Assembly (NCBI RefSeq): GCF_028335745.1
Contig: NZ_CP116477.1
Coordinates: 2,108,001 to 2,172,000, forward strand
Length of the DNA stretch: 64,000 bases
Direction of reading: 5' to 3'
Source of the DNA: Pectobacterium sp. A5351
GTDB taxonomy: Bacteria > Pseudomonadota > Gammaproteobacteria > Enterobacterales > Enterobacteriaceae
The notes under the pieces are model-generated. The model made no database searches. It was not told where the DNA came from and saw only the letters and a program-made list of their open reading frames with translations. Of the stretch, positions 29,159 through 38,838 are shown one piece after another; the first letter of the stretch is position 1, and each line of letters begins with the position of its first letter. The position numbers and the translations under genes were made by a program.

Positions 29159-30832
29159 ATGTTAATGCCAGCGATTTTGCGAAACGGAATTGCCACTATC
29201 CGCCGCCGTCATCGCCTCAGTATTCTCTCCGGATTGTTAGTGATCATTGGGTTATTTTCTTTACTGCAATTGGCTTCCGTCGGCGTCATTTCTCAAACGA
29301 TGACGCAAGTGCGACAGGATATTTCGGCTAACGAGAGCCTACGCCAGCAACAAGCGTTAATGGATAAAGCGCGGATGGAAGTGATGAACGCCAGCGATAA
29401 ACTCAATCGCGCGGGTATTTATCTACTGGTAGACAAAGAAACGGGGTCTGAGGGCAGTTGGCACAGCCTGATGGATGAGGCAGAAGTGTCTCTCAAACAG
29501 GCGCAGGAGCACTACCAACAACTGGGGACGGTCACCACGATGGAAGCCGACACTGCGGCTTTCGTCGATTTGAAGAAGAGTTACAGCCAGCTCTATTCCG
29601 GGCTTGTCGAACTCGCTCAGGGAATAAAAACCACCAACCAGATCGACATTTTCTTTGCCGTTCCTGTTCAGGCCTATCAAAGCGATTTCACCCAGAAATA
29701 TTCACACTACCTGCAAGACACTGATGCACGGCAAAAGCAGCACGGGCAACAATTTTTATCCGCCCTCGATCAGGCTAAAACGATTTTCATCACGGTTCTT
29801 GGGCTCTTACTGGCGATCGCCCTCGCAGTTTGGATCGGTGTGAGCCGAGTGATTATTCGCCCACTGACGCACATCATTGCCCATTTAAAGCTGATCGCCG
29901 CAGGCGACCTTTCTCATTCGGTAGATACCGAGATACGCGGTACACGCGAAATTAGGCAGCTTAATACCAGCGTCATTCAAATGCAGGAAGGTCTGGTGAC
30001 GTTAGTCAATCAGGTTCGCCAGGGCGTTGACCACATGGTGATGCAGGTTGATCGGGTTGCAGCGGATAACCTCCAGCTTTCCGAGCAGGCTAACCGCCAA
30101 TCCCATGAACTCAAAGCCACTACCGAGCACATTATTCAGCTTAGCCAGCATCTCGAGCAAAATGCGCTGCATACTCAGCAGGCCAACCTGCATGCGGAAG
30201 ACACCAGCAAGATCGCGGCACAGGGCGAAACCATGATGAATGACGTCAAAGCCGCGATGTCAGACATTGCAGGCAGAACGCGCGAAATGACAGAAGCCAT
30301 TGGAATGATTGAAAACGTGGCATTTCAGACACATATTTTGTCCCTGAATGCCGCAATAGAAGCCGCACGAGCCGGGACGATGGGACGCGGCTTTGCCGTT
30401 GTCGCACGGGAAGTCGGTACGCTGGCGTCGCAAAGCAGTCATTCAGCACAAAATATTAATGTGCTGATTCGTGATTCAGATAACAGCGTAAGCGCAGGAA
30501 CGCGGCTGGTGAACAAACTGAATGATAGCCTGCAAAACATCATTCAGACGGCGAAAGGCACCGGCACATTTCTGAGCGAGATATCGGAAATATCGCACCA
30601 GCAAACCGAAAGCATTCATGAAGTGACCACCCGTCTCAGTACGCTGAATGACACGGTCAGAGAAAATGCGGGACAGGTTGAAGCCTCCGCTCGCACCTTC
30701 TCCTCGCTGCTGGAACAAACGGAACGCTTAAATACGTCAGTGTCGCTGTTTATCCTGCCCTCGACGGAGGATGACAGTAACCCGATGATCGATCAGAGAG
30801 AAATAGCGCAGCGCATTCCGGTTATGGGATGA
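29159..30832 (+). CDS. Methyl-accepting chemotaxis protein
   Basis: Transmembrane chemoreceptor of 557 residues. A basic start is followed by TM1 (about 21-44), a periplasmic helical domain of about 160 residues, TM2 (about 208-228), HAMP (about 229-281) and the signalling domain. The hairpin tip reads IENVAFQTHILSLNAAIEAA with GRGFAVVAREVGTLA; key trimer-contact residues Phe, Ile, Leu, Asn, Glu and Arg are kept, while Asn after FQT is His and the AGEQGRG segment is AGTMGRG. The protein ends IPVMG, so the CheR/CheB-tethering pentapeptide NWETF is absent. The ligand is unknown. It lies between yciI and yciY, where E. coli has no such gene. Confidence 0.93.
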   Translation: MLMPAILRNGIATIRRRHRLSILSGLLVIIGLFSLLQLASVGVISQTMTQVRQDISANESLRQQQALMDKARMEVMNASDKLNRAGIYLLVDKETGSEGSWHSLMDEAEVSLKQAQEHYQQLGTVTTMEADTAAFVDLKKSYSQLYSGLVELAQGIKTTNQIDIFFAVPVQAYQSDFTQKYSHYLQDTDARQKQHGQQFLSALDQAKTIFITVLGLLLAIALAVWIGVSRVIIRPLTHIIAHLKLIAAGDLSHSVDTEIRGTREIRQLNTSVIQMQEGLVTLVNQVRQGVDHMVMQVDRVAADNLQLSEQANRQSHELKATTEHIIQLSQHLEQNALHTQQANLHAEDTSKIAAQGETMMNDVKAAMSDIAGRTREMTEAIGMIENVAFQTHILSLNAAIEAARAGTMGRGFAVVAREVGTLASQSSHSAQNINVLIRDSDNSVSAGTRLVNKLNDSLQNIIQTAKGTGTFLSEISEISHQQTESIHEVTTRLSTLNDTVRENAGQVEASARTFSSLLEQTERLNTSVSLFILPSTEDDSNPMIDQREIAQRIPVMG

Positions 30833-30906
30833 ACCGGAGCAGGACGCGATCCGGAATGTGATAAAAAATAGCGACCATACCTCGGGTCGCTATTTTCCTC
30901 ACTGGC

Positions 30907-31083
30907 TTACCAGTCGTAGGTTACCGCATAGAGCAGTGCCCGCCGTTTGTGCTTTTGCTGCAAATAACGGGCAGAGCGAATATGGCGATACGTACGTGAT
31001 TGAGCTTCCAACCAGCGACTTCTTCTACGCTGGACCTGACGCAACATCCGCCAGCGCCCCACTTCATTTCGACTGCGTTTCAT
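30907..31083 (-). CDS. yciY: YciY, short basic protein
   Basis: A 58-residue, strongly basic peptide starting MKRSRNEVGRWRMLRQVQRR, clearly like E. coli YciY (MKRSRTEVGRWRMQRQ) and next to clsA as in E. coli. It ends TYDW. Function is unknown. The gene is divergent from clsA and convergent with the chemoreceptor; its AAGAG lies about nine bases before the ATG. Confidence 0.85.
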   Translation of the reverse strand: MKRSRNEVGRWRMLRQVQRRRSRWLEAQSRTYRHIRSARYLQQKHKRRALLYAVTYDW

Positions 31084-31278
31084 GATGCGGCTCTTATTAA
31101 TACACTCGCGCGGGGCATTATACCCCCCTAATACGTGACGACAATCGGTGAATTGCCCTCTCCGCTCTTCTCTTCTTAGCCAGCTACGCTATTTTATTCA
31201 GAGGAAAGGCATTTCCCCTTTTATAAATCTATGCGTACACTTTGTTAATTCTTTGCAGAAGGGAACTATGCTGCTTTT

Positions 31279-33149
<1,871 letters not shown>

Positions 33150-33255
33150 TTCGTTTCGCCTCAATGCAAAGTGACTGAAAACGTGGGTAATTCTATTTGC
33201 GAAACGAAAACGGTGATAATGGAATAGAAGAGTAAAGCGTCCGCGACACAGGGAC

Positions 33256-33327
33256 AAAGGCGTCAGGAACGCCTTTGAACGTCGCTTGCGACGGCCCTGC
33301 AAGGGTGAATCTCAGGGATGAGATTCA
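33256..33327. repeat. Four adjacent stem-loops, degenerate member of the dispersed repeat family
   Basis: In order: AAAGGCGT/ACGCCTTT (33256-33276), CGTCGC-TT-GCGACG (33280-33293), CCCT-GCA-AGGG (33295-33305) and TGAATCTCA-GGGA-TGAGATTCA (33306-33327). The second and third stems share layout and the preceding TTTGAACG with the 28835 and 46793 repeats, though the stem bases differ in a compensatory way. No gene lies between yciU and the IS element. Confidence 0.65.
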
Positions 33328-33436
33328 TATCTACGCGGCTCGAGCGTACAAGGATGTATTCACAGCGTCTTTACGATCTATCCATTATCAACGCTCAACG
33401 TACATTGTCAGCAACGTAAGGCATCTCCCGCAGGAG

Positions 33437-34860
33437 TAATGCTGATCAGTTAAGGATCAGTTGAACGATCCAATAGCTGTGTAAGAATCCGGAAATGTTC
33501 TTCATTTCCGGATTTTTTATGCGTATTTCTCAGGCCATCGACCTCGTTTCACGTTACGACTCGACCCGTAACCCTTTGACTTCTCTTGGCGACTTTCTTG
33601 ACCCAGAACTTATTGCTCGTTGCCTTGCTGAGTCCGGCGTGGTCACCCTGCGTAAACGCCGTCTTCCTCTCGAAATGATGGTCTGGTGCATTGTCGGCAT
33701 GGCGCTTGAACGTAAGGAGCCGCTTCATCAGATTGTCAATCGGCTGGATATTATGCTGCCCGGTAACCGTCCCTTTGTTGCTCCCAGCGCGGTTATCCAG
33801 GCCCGCCAGCGACTCGGAAGTGATGCCGTTCGACGGGTGTTCACGCACACTGCTCACTTGTGGCACAACGCTGTGGCACATCCTCACTGGTGTGGATTGA
33901 CGTTACTGGCGATGGATGGCGTCGTCTGGCGCACACAGGAAACACCTGAAAATGATGCCGCCTTCCCGCGCCAGACTTACTGCGGCCAACCTGGCCCCTA
34001 CCCGCAGGTCAAAATGGTCTGTCAGATGGAGCTGACCAGCCATCTGATAACCGCCGCAGCCTTCGGTACGATGAAAGACAGCGAATATACCCTGGCTGAG
34101 CAACTGATAGACCAGACCGCAGATAATACGCTGACGCTGCTCGATAAAGGGTATTACTCATTAGGGTTACTGAATGCCTGGAAGCGTGCGGGAGAACACC
34201 GACACTGGATGATACCGCTTAAGAAAGGTACCCGTTACGAGGAGGTCCGGAAACTGGGAAAAGGCGATCATCTGGTACAGTTGAAAACGACGCCACAATC
34301 CCGCAAAAAATGGCCGGGACTGAGTACAGAAGTGACAGCCCGATTACTGACCTATAGCCGTAAAGGCAAAACCTATCAGTTACTGACCTCGATGACCGAT
34401 GGCATGCGTTATCCGGGAGGTGAAATGGTTGAGCTTTACAGTCACCGTTGGGAAATCGAGTTGGGTTACCGTGAAATCAAACAGACAATGCAACTGAGCA
34501 GACTGACACTGAGAAGCAAAAAACCGGAACTTGTGGAGCAGGAGTTATGGGGTGTGCTGCTGGCGTATAATCTGGTGCGTTATCAGATGATTAAAATGGC
34601 CAGTCAACTGAAAGGTTACTGGCCAAATCAGCTGAGCTTCTCAGAATCCTGCGGGCTGGTCATGAGAATGTTGATGACGCTTCAGGGCGCATCGCCGGGT
34701 CGTATCCCTGAGCTACTGCGAGATCTGGAAAGTATGGGGCAGATGGTGAAGCTGCCGATAAGAAGGGAAAGAGCCTTTCCGAGAGTGGTGAAAGAGAGAC
34801 CTTATAAATATCGAAAAGCTGAGAAAAAATGCCAGTCAGTTGCTTAACTGACTGGCATTA
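33437..34860 (+). mobile_element. IS4-type insertion sequence, apparently intact
   Basis: A 1424-bp element with 18-bp imperfect ends, TAATGCTGATCAGTTAAG on the left and, read inward, TAATGCCAGTCAGTTAAG on the right; E. coli IS4 has almost the same ends and size. It is flanked by a 12-bp target duplication, CTCCCGCAGGAG (33425-33436) and CTCCCGTAGGAG (34861-34872), with one mismatch. It contains one uninterrupted transposase gene. Confidence 0.95.
33519..34847 (+). CDS. IS4-family transposase (InsG-like)
   Basis: 442 residues from the ATG at 33519, the length of E. coli InsG, with very similar sequence throughout (e.g. AVIQARQRLGSDAVRRVFT). The DDE residues are placed in LLAMDGVVW, TLLDKGYYSLG and the IS4 signature Tyr-X2-Arg-X3-Glu-X6-Lys in YSHRWEIELGYREIK. 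No internal stop or frameshift. The gene ends 13 bases before the right terminus. Confidence 0.95.
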   Translation: MRISQAIDLVSRYDSTRNPLTSLGDFLDPELIARCLAESGVVTLRKRRLPLEMMVWCIVGMALERKEPLHQIVNRLDIMLPGNRPFVAPSAVIQARQRLGSDAVRRVFTHTAHLWHNAVAHPHWCGLTLLAMDGVVWRTQETPENDAAFPRQTYCGQPGPYPQVKMVCQMELTSHLITAAAFGTMKDSEYTLAEQLIDQTADNTLTLLDKGYYSLGLLNAWKRAGEHRHWMIPLKKGTRYEEVRKLGKGDHLVQLKTTPQSRKKWPGLSTEVTARLLTYSRKGKTYQLLTSMTDGMRYPGGEMVELYSHRWEIELGYREIKQTMQLSRLTLRSKKPELVEQELWGVLLAYNLVRYQMIKMASQLKGYWPNQLSFSESCGLVMRMLMTLQGASPGRIPELLRDLESMGQMVKLPIRRERAFPRVVKERPYKYRKAEKKCQSVA

Positions 34861-34906
34861 CTCCCGTAGGAGACGCCTTTTTTACATCGCTAGCCGATAA
34901 AACCGC

Positions 34907-35941
34907 TTACTGAGCTTCGACTTCTTCCACCGGCAACAGCGCCTGAGGATCGACTTTCAGACACGACACCGCATGCGTAAAGCTGCCTTCCAGCAATGGA
35001 CGGGTTTTCGAGCACTCAGGGCCGACAACCGGACAACGGGTGCAGAACACGCAGCCCGATGGCGGATTGATCGGTGAAGGCAAATCTCCTTCCAGCAGTT
35101 GTATCTTCTTGTTTCGTTCCTGATCGGGATCGGGAATCGGCACCGCAGACATCAGCGCGCGGGTATAGGGATGCTGCGGATTTTGATAGACCTGATCGTA
35201 CGTTCCCAGCTCTACCGCATGACCCAGATACATCACCAATACGCGATCGGAAATGTGCTTCACTACCGATAAGTCATGCGCGATAAAAATCAGCGACAGG
35301 CGCATTTCACGCTGTAGTTGACGCAACAGATTCACCACCTGCGCCTGAATCGACACATCCAGCGCGGAAACCGGTTCATCACAGATAATCAGCTTCGGTT
35401 CCAGAATCAGCGCGCGCGCGATCCCAATACGCTGACACTGGCCGCCAGAGAATTCATGCGGATAGCGGTTGATCAGGTTCGGCAGTAGCCCAACCTTTAA
35501 CATCATCGCTTTCACGCGATCTTTTACCGCCTGCCGATCCAATTCGGGATGATAAACCTTTAACGGCTCGGCAATAATCTCACCAATAGTCATGCGCGGA
35601 TTCAGCGACGCCAGCGGGTCCTGGAATATCATCTGAATATCGCTACGTGCTGCACGCCATTGCTCGTCGCTCATGCCCAGCAGGTCTTTGCCCAGCCAGG
35701 TGACGCGTCCGTCGGTCGCTTTTACCAGTCCGATAATGGCACGCGCCAGTGTGGACTTACCGCAGCCGGATTCCCCCACCACGCCCAGCGTTTCACCTTC
35801 ATATAAACGCAACGTCACGCCATCGACCGCTTTCAGTTTTTTCGGCGGTTGCCAGAACCACTGCTTATCATCTCTGACCTCAAAGTGGACTTTCAGGTCG
35901 TCCACTTCTAACAACACCTTTTTCTCGTCCGCGTTGTTCAT
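34907..35941 (-). CDS. oppF: OppF, oligopeptide ABC transporter ATPase
   Basis: One of the two nucleotide-binding subunits driving oligopeptide import. The 344 residues carry Walker A GESGCGKST, the ABC signature FSGGQCQRIGIARAL and Walker B LIICDEPVSALD, then the C-terminal oligopeptide-transporter domain with a CVFCTRCP...C cysteine cluster typical of OppD/OppF. Its start overlaps the oppD stop by four bases (ATGA), indicating coupling. It is last in the opp operon. Confidence 0.97.
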   Translation of the reverse strand: MNNADEKKVLLEVDDLKVHFEVRDDKQWFWQPPKKLKAVDGVTLRLYEGETLGVVGESGCGKSTLARAIIGLVKATDGRVTWLGKDLLGMSDEQWRAARSDIQMIFQDPLASLNPRMTIGEIIAEPLKVYHPELDRQAVKDRVKAMMLKVGLLPNLINRYPHEFSGGQCQRIGIARALILEPKLIICDEPVSALDVSIQAQVVNLLRQLQREMRLSLIFIAHDLSVVKHISDRVLVMYLGHAVELGTYDQVYQNPQHPYTRALMSAVPIPDPDQERNKKIQLLEGDLPSPINPPSGCVFCTRCPVVGPECSKTRPLLEGSFTHAVSCLKVDPQALLPVEEVEAQ

Positions 35942-36933
35942 ACCACCTCCTCAATCGCTCTAAAGCAGGCGCGCAAGCGGCCATCACCAAAAGACTCGAG
36001 CGCAGGTGCGCTGTGGCAGACATCCATTGAATACGGGCAGCGTGGTTGGAACGGACACCCTTTCGGCAAACGTAATAAGTTAGGCGGATTACCCGGAATA
36101 GTCGCCAGCACCTCATCTTCCGCATCCAGACGCGGCACGGCATTGAGCAAGCCGACGGAATACGGGTGGCTTGGATGATAAAAGACATCGCGTGCAACGC
36201 CGTATTCCATCGTGCGTCCGGCATACATCACCAGCACTTTGTCACAAATACCGGCGACCACGCCCAGATCATGGGTAATCATGATGATGGCGGTATTAAA
36301 CTCGCGCTTCAGCTCGTTCAGCAGCGTCATAATTTGCGCCTGAACCGTTACATCCAATGCCGTGGTCGGTTCATCGGCAATCAGCAGTTTTGGTCGACAC
36401 AGCAGCGCCATCGCGATCATCACGCGCTGACGCATCCCGCCGGAAAACTCATGCGGATACATCTTCATACGCTTACGCGCTTCCGGCATTTTGACCGCAT
36501 CCAGCATTTTGACCGACTCTTCAAACGCTTCGCTTTTGCTCAGGCGTTTGTGCAACATCAGCACTTCCATCAGCTGTTCGCCGACGCGCATGTACGGGTT
36601 CAGCGAGGTCATCGGATCCTGGAAAATCATACTGATTTCTTCAGCACGCAGCTTATTCAGCTGGCTTTCCGGCAAATTGAGAATCTCTTTGCCACGAAAA
36701 CGTGCCGAGCCGCCAATACGACCATTACGCGCCAGCAGCCCCATCAACGCAAACGCGGTTTGTGATTTACCGGAGCCAGATTCCCCAACAATCCCCAGCG
36801 TTTCACCGGCGTTGAGCGTGAAGTTCAAATCATTAACCGCCGTCACGTCTCCGTCCTGCGTTTTGAACGTTACCCGGAGATCCTGAACATGTAGCAGCGC
36901 GTCGTGCGCGCCCGTTAACTCAATCTTGCTCAT
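35938..36933 (-). CDS. oppD: OppD, oligopeptide ABC transporter ATPase
   Basis: Second ATPase of the Opp importer, 331 residues. Walker A GESGSGKSQ, signature FSGGMRQRVMIAMAL and Walker B LLIADEPTTALD are complete. The C-terminal segment GCPFQPRCPYSMDVC supplies the Fe-S/zinc-type cysteines of the family. Stop overlaps oppF; the start is 11 bases after oppC. Confidence 0.97.
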   Translation of the reverse strand: MSKIELTGAHDALLHVQDLRVTFKTQDGDVTAVNDLNFTLNAGETLGIVGESGSGKSQTAFALMGLLARNGRIGGSARFRGKEILNLPESQLNKLRAEEISMIFQDPMTSLNPYMRVGEQLMEVLMLHKRLSKSEAFEESVKMLDAVKMPEARKRMKMYPHEFSGGMRQRVMIAMALLCRPKLLIADEPTTALDVTVQAQIMTLLNELKREFNTAIIMITHDLGVVAGICDKVLVMYAGRTMEYGVARDVFYHPSHPYSVGLLNAVPRLDAEDEVLATIPGNPPNLLRLPKGCPFQPRCPYSMDVCHSAPALESFGDGRLRACFRAIEEVV

Positions 36934-36944
36934 GTTGATGCTCC

Positions 36945-37853
36945 TCAGCGATCTTTCGGGTCGAGGGCATCACGCAGGCCATCGCCGATAAAGTTAAAAC
37001 AAAACAGCGTAACGACCAGAAACGCCGCCGGATAGAACAGCAACCACGGCGACACTTCCATTGAGTTCGCACCATCATTCAGCAAGGCACCCCAGCTGCT
37101 TAACGGTTCCTGCGTTCCCAGCCCCAGGAAGCTCAGGAAAGATTCGAACAGAATCATGCTTGGCACCAGCAGAGAGGCATAGACCACCACCACACCCAGT
37201 ACGTTCGGCACCACGTGACGTAACACGATACCGCGTGTGGAAACACCGGACACCATTGCCGCTTCAATAAACTCTTTACGCTTCAGGCTCAGCGTCTGGC
37301 CACGCACGATACGCGCCATATCGAGCCAGGACACCATGCCGATAGCCACAAAGATCAACAGCATGTTCTGCCCAAAGAACGTTACCAGCAGAATCACGAA
37401 GAACATGAATGGGAATGAGTTGAGGATCTCCAGCAGACGCATCATCACGGAATCCACTTTCCCGCCCAGATAGCCGGACATCGCGCCATACAGCGTCCCG
37501 ACGATCACGGCAACCAGCGCTGCCGCCACGCCGACCATCAGCGACACGCGACCGCCGATAGCCACGCGAACCAGCAGATCGCGGCCTGAAGAATCCGTAC
37601 CGAAATAGTGTCCAGAGGTCATATCCGGCGCGGCTGACATCATGCCCCAGTCCGTATCGGCATAATCAAATGCAGACAGCATCGGAGCAAAAATGACAAA
37701 CACGGTAATCACCGCCAGCACAAACAGGCTGGCCAGCGCTGCACGGTTATGGATAAAGCGCAGGCGCGCATCCTGCCACAGGCTGCGCCCTTCAATTTCT
37801 GTCTGCTCGGTGAAGTTCTCTAACGCTTCAACGTTTTTTCGATTCCAAAACAT
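36945..37853 (-). CDS. oppC: OppC, oligopeptide ABC transporter permease
   Basis: Inner-membrane permease of 302 residues with an N-terminal cytoplasmic region, one isolated helix (ALASLFVLAVITVFVIFAPML), and a five-helix BPD_transp_1 domain. The EAA loop is EAAMVSGVSTRGIVLRHVVPN. HYFGTDSSGRDLLVRV is a hallmark of OppC/DppC. It is 11 bases downstream of oppB and 11 upstream of oppD. Confidence 0.97.
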   Translation of the reverse strand: MFWNRKNVEALENFTEQTEIEGRSLWQDARLRFIHNRAALASLFVLAVITVFVIFAPMLSAFDYADTDWGMMSAAPDMTSGHYFGTDSSGRDLLVRVAIGGRVSLMVGVAAALVAVIVGTLYGAMSGYLGGKVDSVMMRLLEILNSFPFMFFVILLVTFFGQNMLLIFVAIGMVSWLDMARIVRGQTLSLKRKEFIEAAMVSGVSTRGIVLRHVVPNVLGVVVVYASLLVPSMILFESFLSFLGLGTQEPLSSWGALLNDGANSMEVSPWLLFYPAAFLVVTLFCFNFIGDGLRDALDPKDR

Positions 37854-37864
37854 AGCGCCCCCAA

Positions 37865-38785
37865 TTAATAGCGAATTTTCGGATCGATAACAGCGTAGAG
37901 CACGTCAATGATCGCATTAAAGAGAATGGTTAAGCCACCGACCAGAATCGTCAGGCTCAGTACCAGTGAATAGTCGCGGTTCAGCGCGCCGTTTACGAAC
38001 AGTTGTCCAATACCGGGTAAGCCAAAAATGGTTTCAATGACCATTGAACCGGTAATAATGCCCACAAACGCCGGCCCCATATAGGAGAGCACGGGCAGCA
38101 GCGCAGGCTTCAGTGCATGGCGCAGGACGATGCGACGCATCGGCAGCCCTTTGGCACGCGCGGTGCGAATGAAGTTAGAGTGTAAAACCTCGATCATCGA
38201 CCCTCGGGTGATACGCGCGATACTGGCGATATAAGACAAAGACAGCGCCACCATCGGTAAAATCATGTATTTGGGTGCCCCACCGTTCCAGCCCCCGCCG
38301 GGTAGCCAACGCAGCGTAATGGCGAAAATCAGCACCAGTAGCGGTGCGACGACAAAGCTGGGAATCACCACCCCCGTCATGGCAAAGCCCATCACGGTAT
38401 AATCCCATTTCGTGTTCTGATTCAGTGCAGCGATCACGCCTGCACTTACACCAAAAACAATCGCCAGAATGAATGCTGCGGCCCCCAACTTTGCAGAAAC
38501 GGGGAAAGAAGTCGCCACCAAATCGTTCACGGAATAGTCTTTGTATTTAAAAGAAGGACCGAAATCACCCTGCACCAGTTGCAGTAGATAATTACCGTAC
38601 TGCGTCATCATGGGGTCGTTCAGATGATATTTGGCCTCGATATTCGCCATCACTTCCGGCGGCAAATTACGCTCACCGGTAAAAGGGCTGCCGGGTGCCA
38701 GTCGCATCATGAAAAACGAAATGGTGATCAGGATGAATAGTGTCGGAATCGCCTCCAAACAGCGGCGAAGAATAAATTTTAACAT
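37865..38785 (-). CDS. oppB: OppB, oligopeptide ABC transporter permease
   Basis: Permease partner of OppC, 306 residues. It has the OppB N terminus MLKFILRRCLEAIPTLFILITISFFMMRLAPGSPF, a second helical block and the EAA-like loop RTARAKGLPMRRIVLRHALKPALLP. The start lies 53 bases after oppA, separated by a hairpin that should reduce expression relative to the binding protein. Confidence 0.97.
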   Translation of the reverse strand: MLKFILRRCLEAIPTLFILITISFFMMRLAPGSPFTGERNLPPEVMANIEAKYHLNDPMMTQYGNYLLQLVQGDFGPSFKYKDYSVNDLVATSFPVSAKLGAAAFILAIVFGVSAGVIAALNQNTKWDYTVMGFAMTGVVIPSFVVAPLLVLIFAITLRWLPGGGWNGGAPKYMILPMVALSLSYIASIARITRGSMIEVLHSNFIRTARAKGLPMRRIVLRHALKPALLPVLSYMGPAFVGIITGSMVIETIFGLPGIGQLFVNGALNRDYSLVLSLTILVGGLTILFNAIIDVLYAVIDPKIRY

Positions 38786-38798
38786 TGCTCGTACCTAT

Positions 38799-38831
38799 AA
38801 AAGGCTGGCAGCACAGTCGCATGCGCCAGCC
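38799..38831 (-). terminator. Attenuating hairpin between oppA and oppB
   Basis: On the minus strand GGCTGGC and GCCAGCC form a 7-bp stem with a 15-base loop followed by TTTTATAGG. As the operon continues, it probably causes partial termination or protects the oppA mRNA 3' end, favouring excess binding protein. Confidence 0.7.
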
Positions 38832-38838
38832 ATTATTA

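Larger units (their letters stand above)
33418..34883 (+). terminator. yciU terminator split by the IS4-type insertion
   Basis: Left arm AAGGCATCTCC (33418-33428) and right arm GGAGACGCCTT (34869-34879) followed by TTTT (to 34883). Without the element they form an 11-bp stem with one A-C mismatch and loop CGCA, ending in a T-run. The site lies between the convergent yciU and oppF. Confidence 0.75.
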
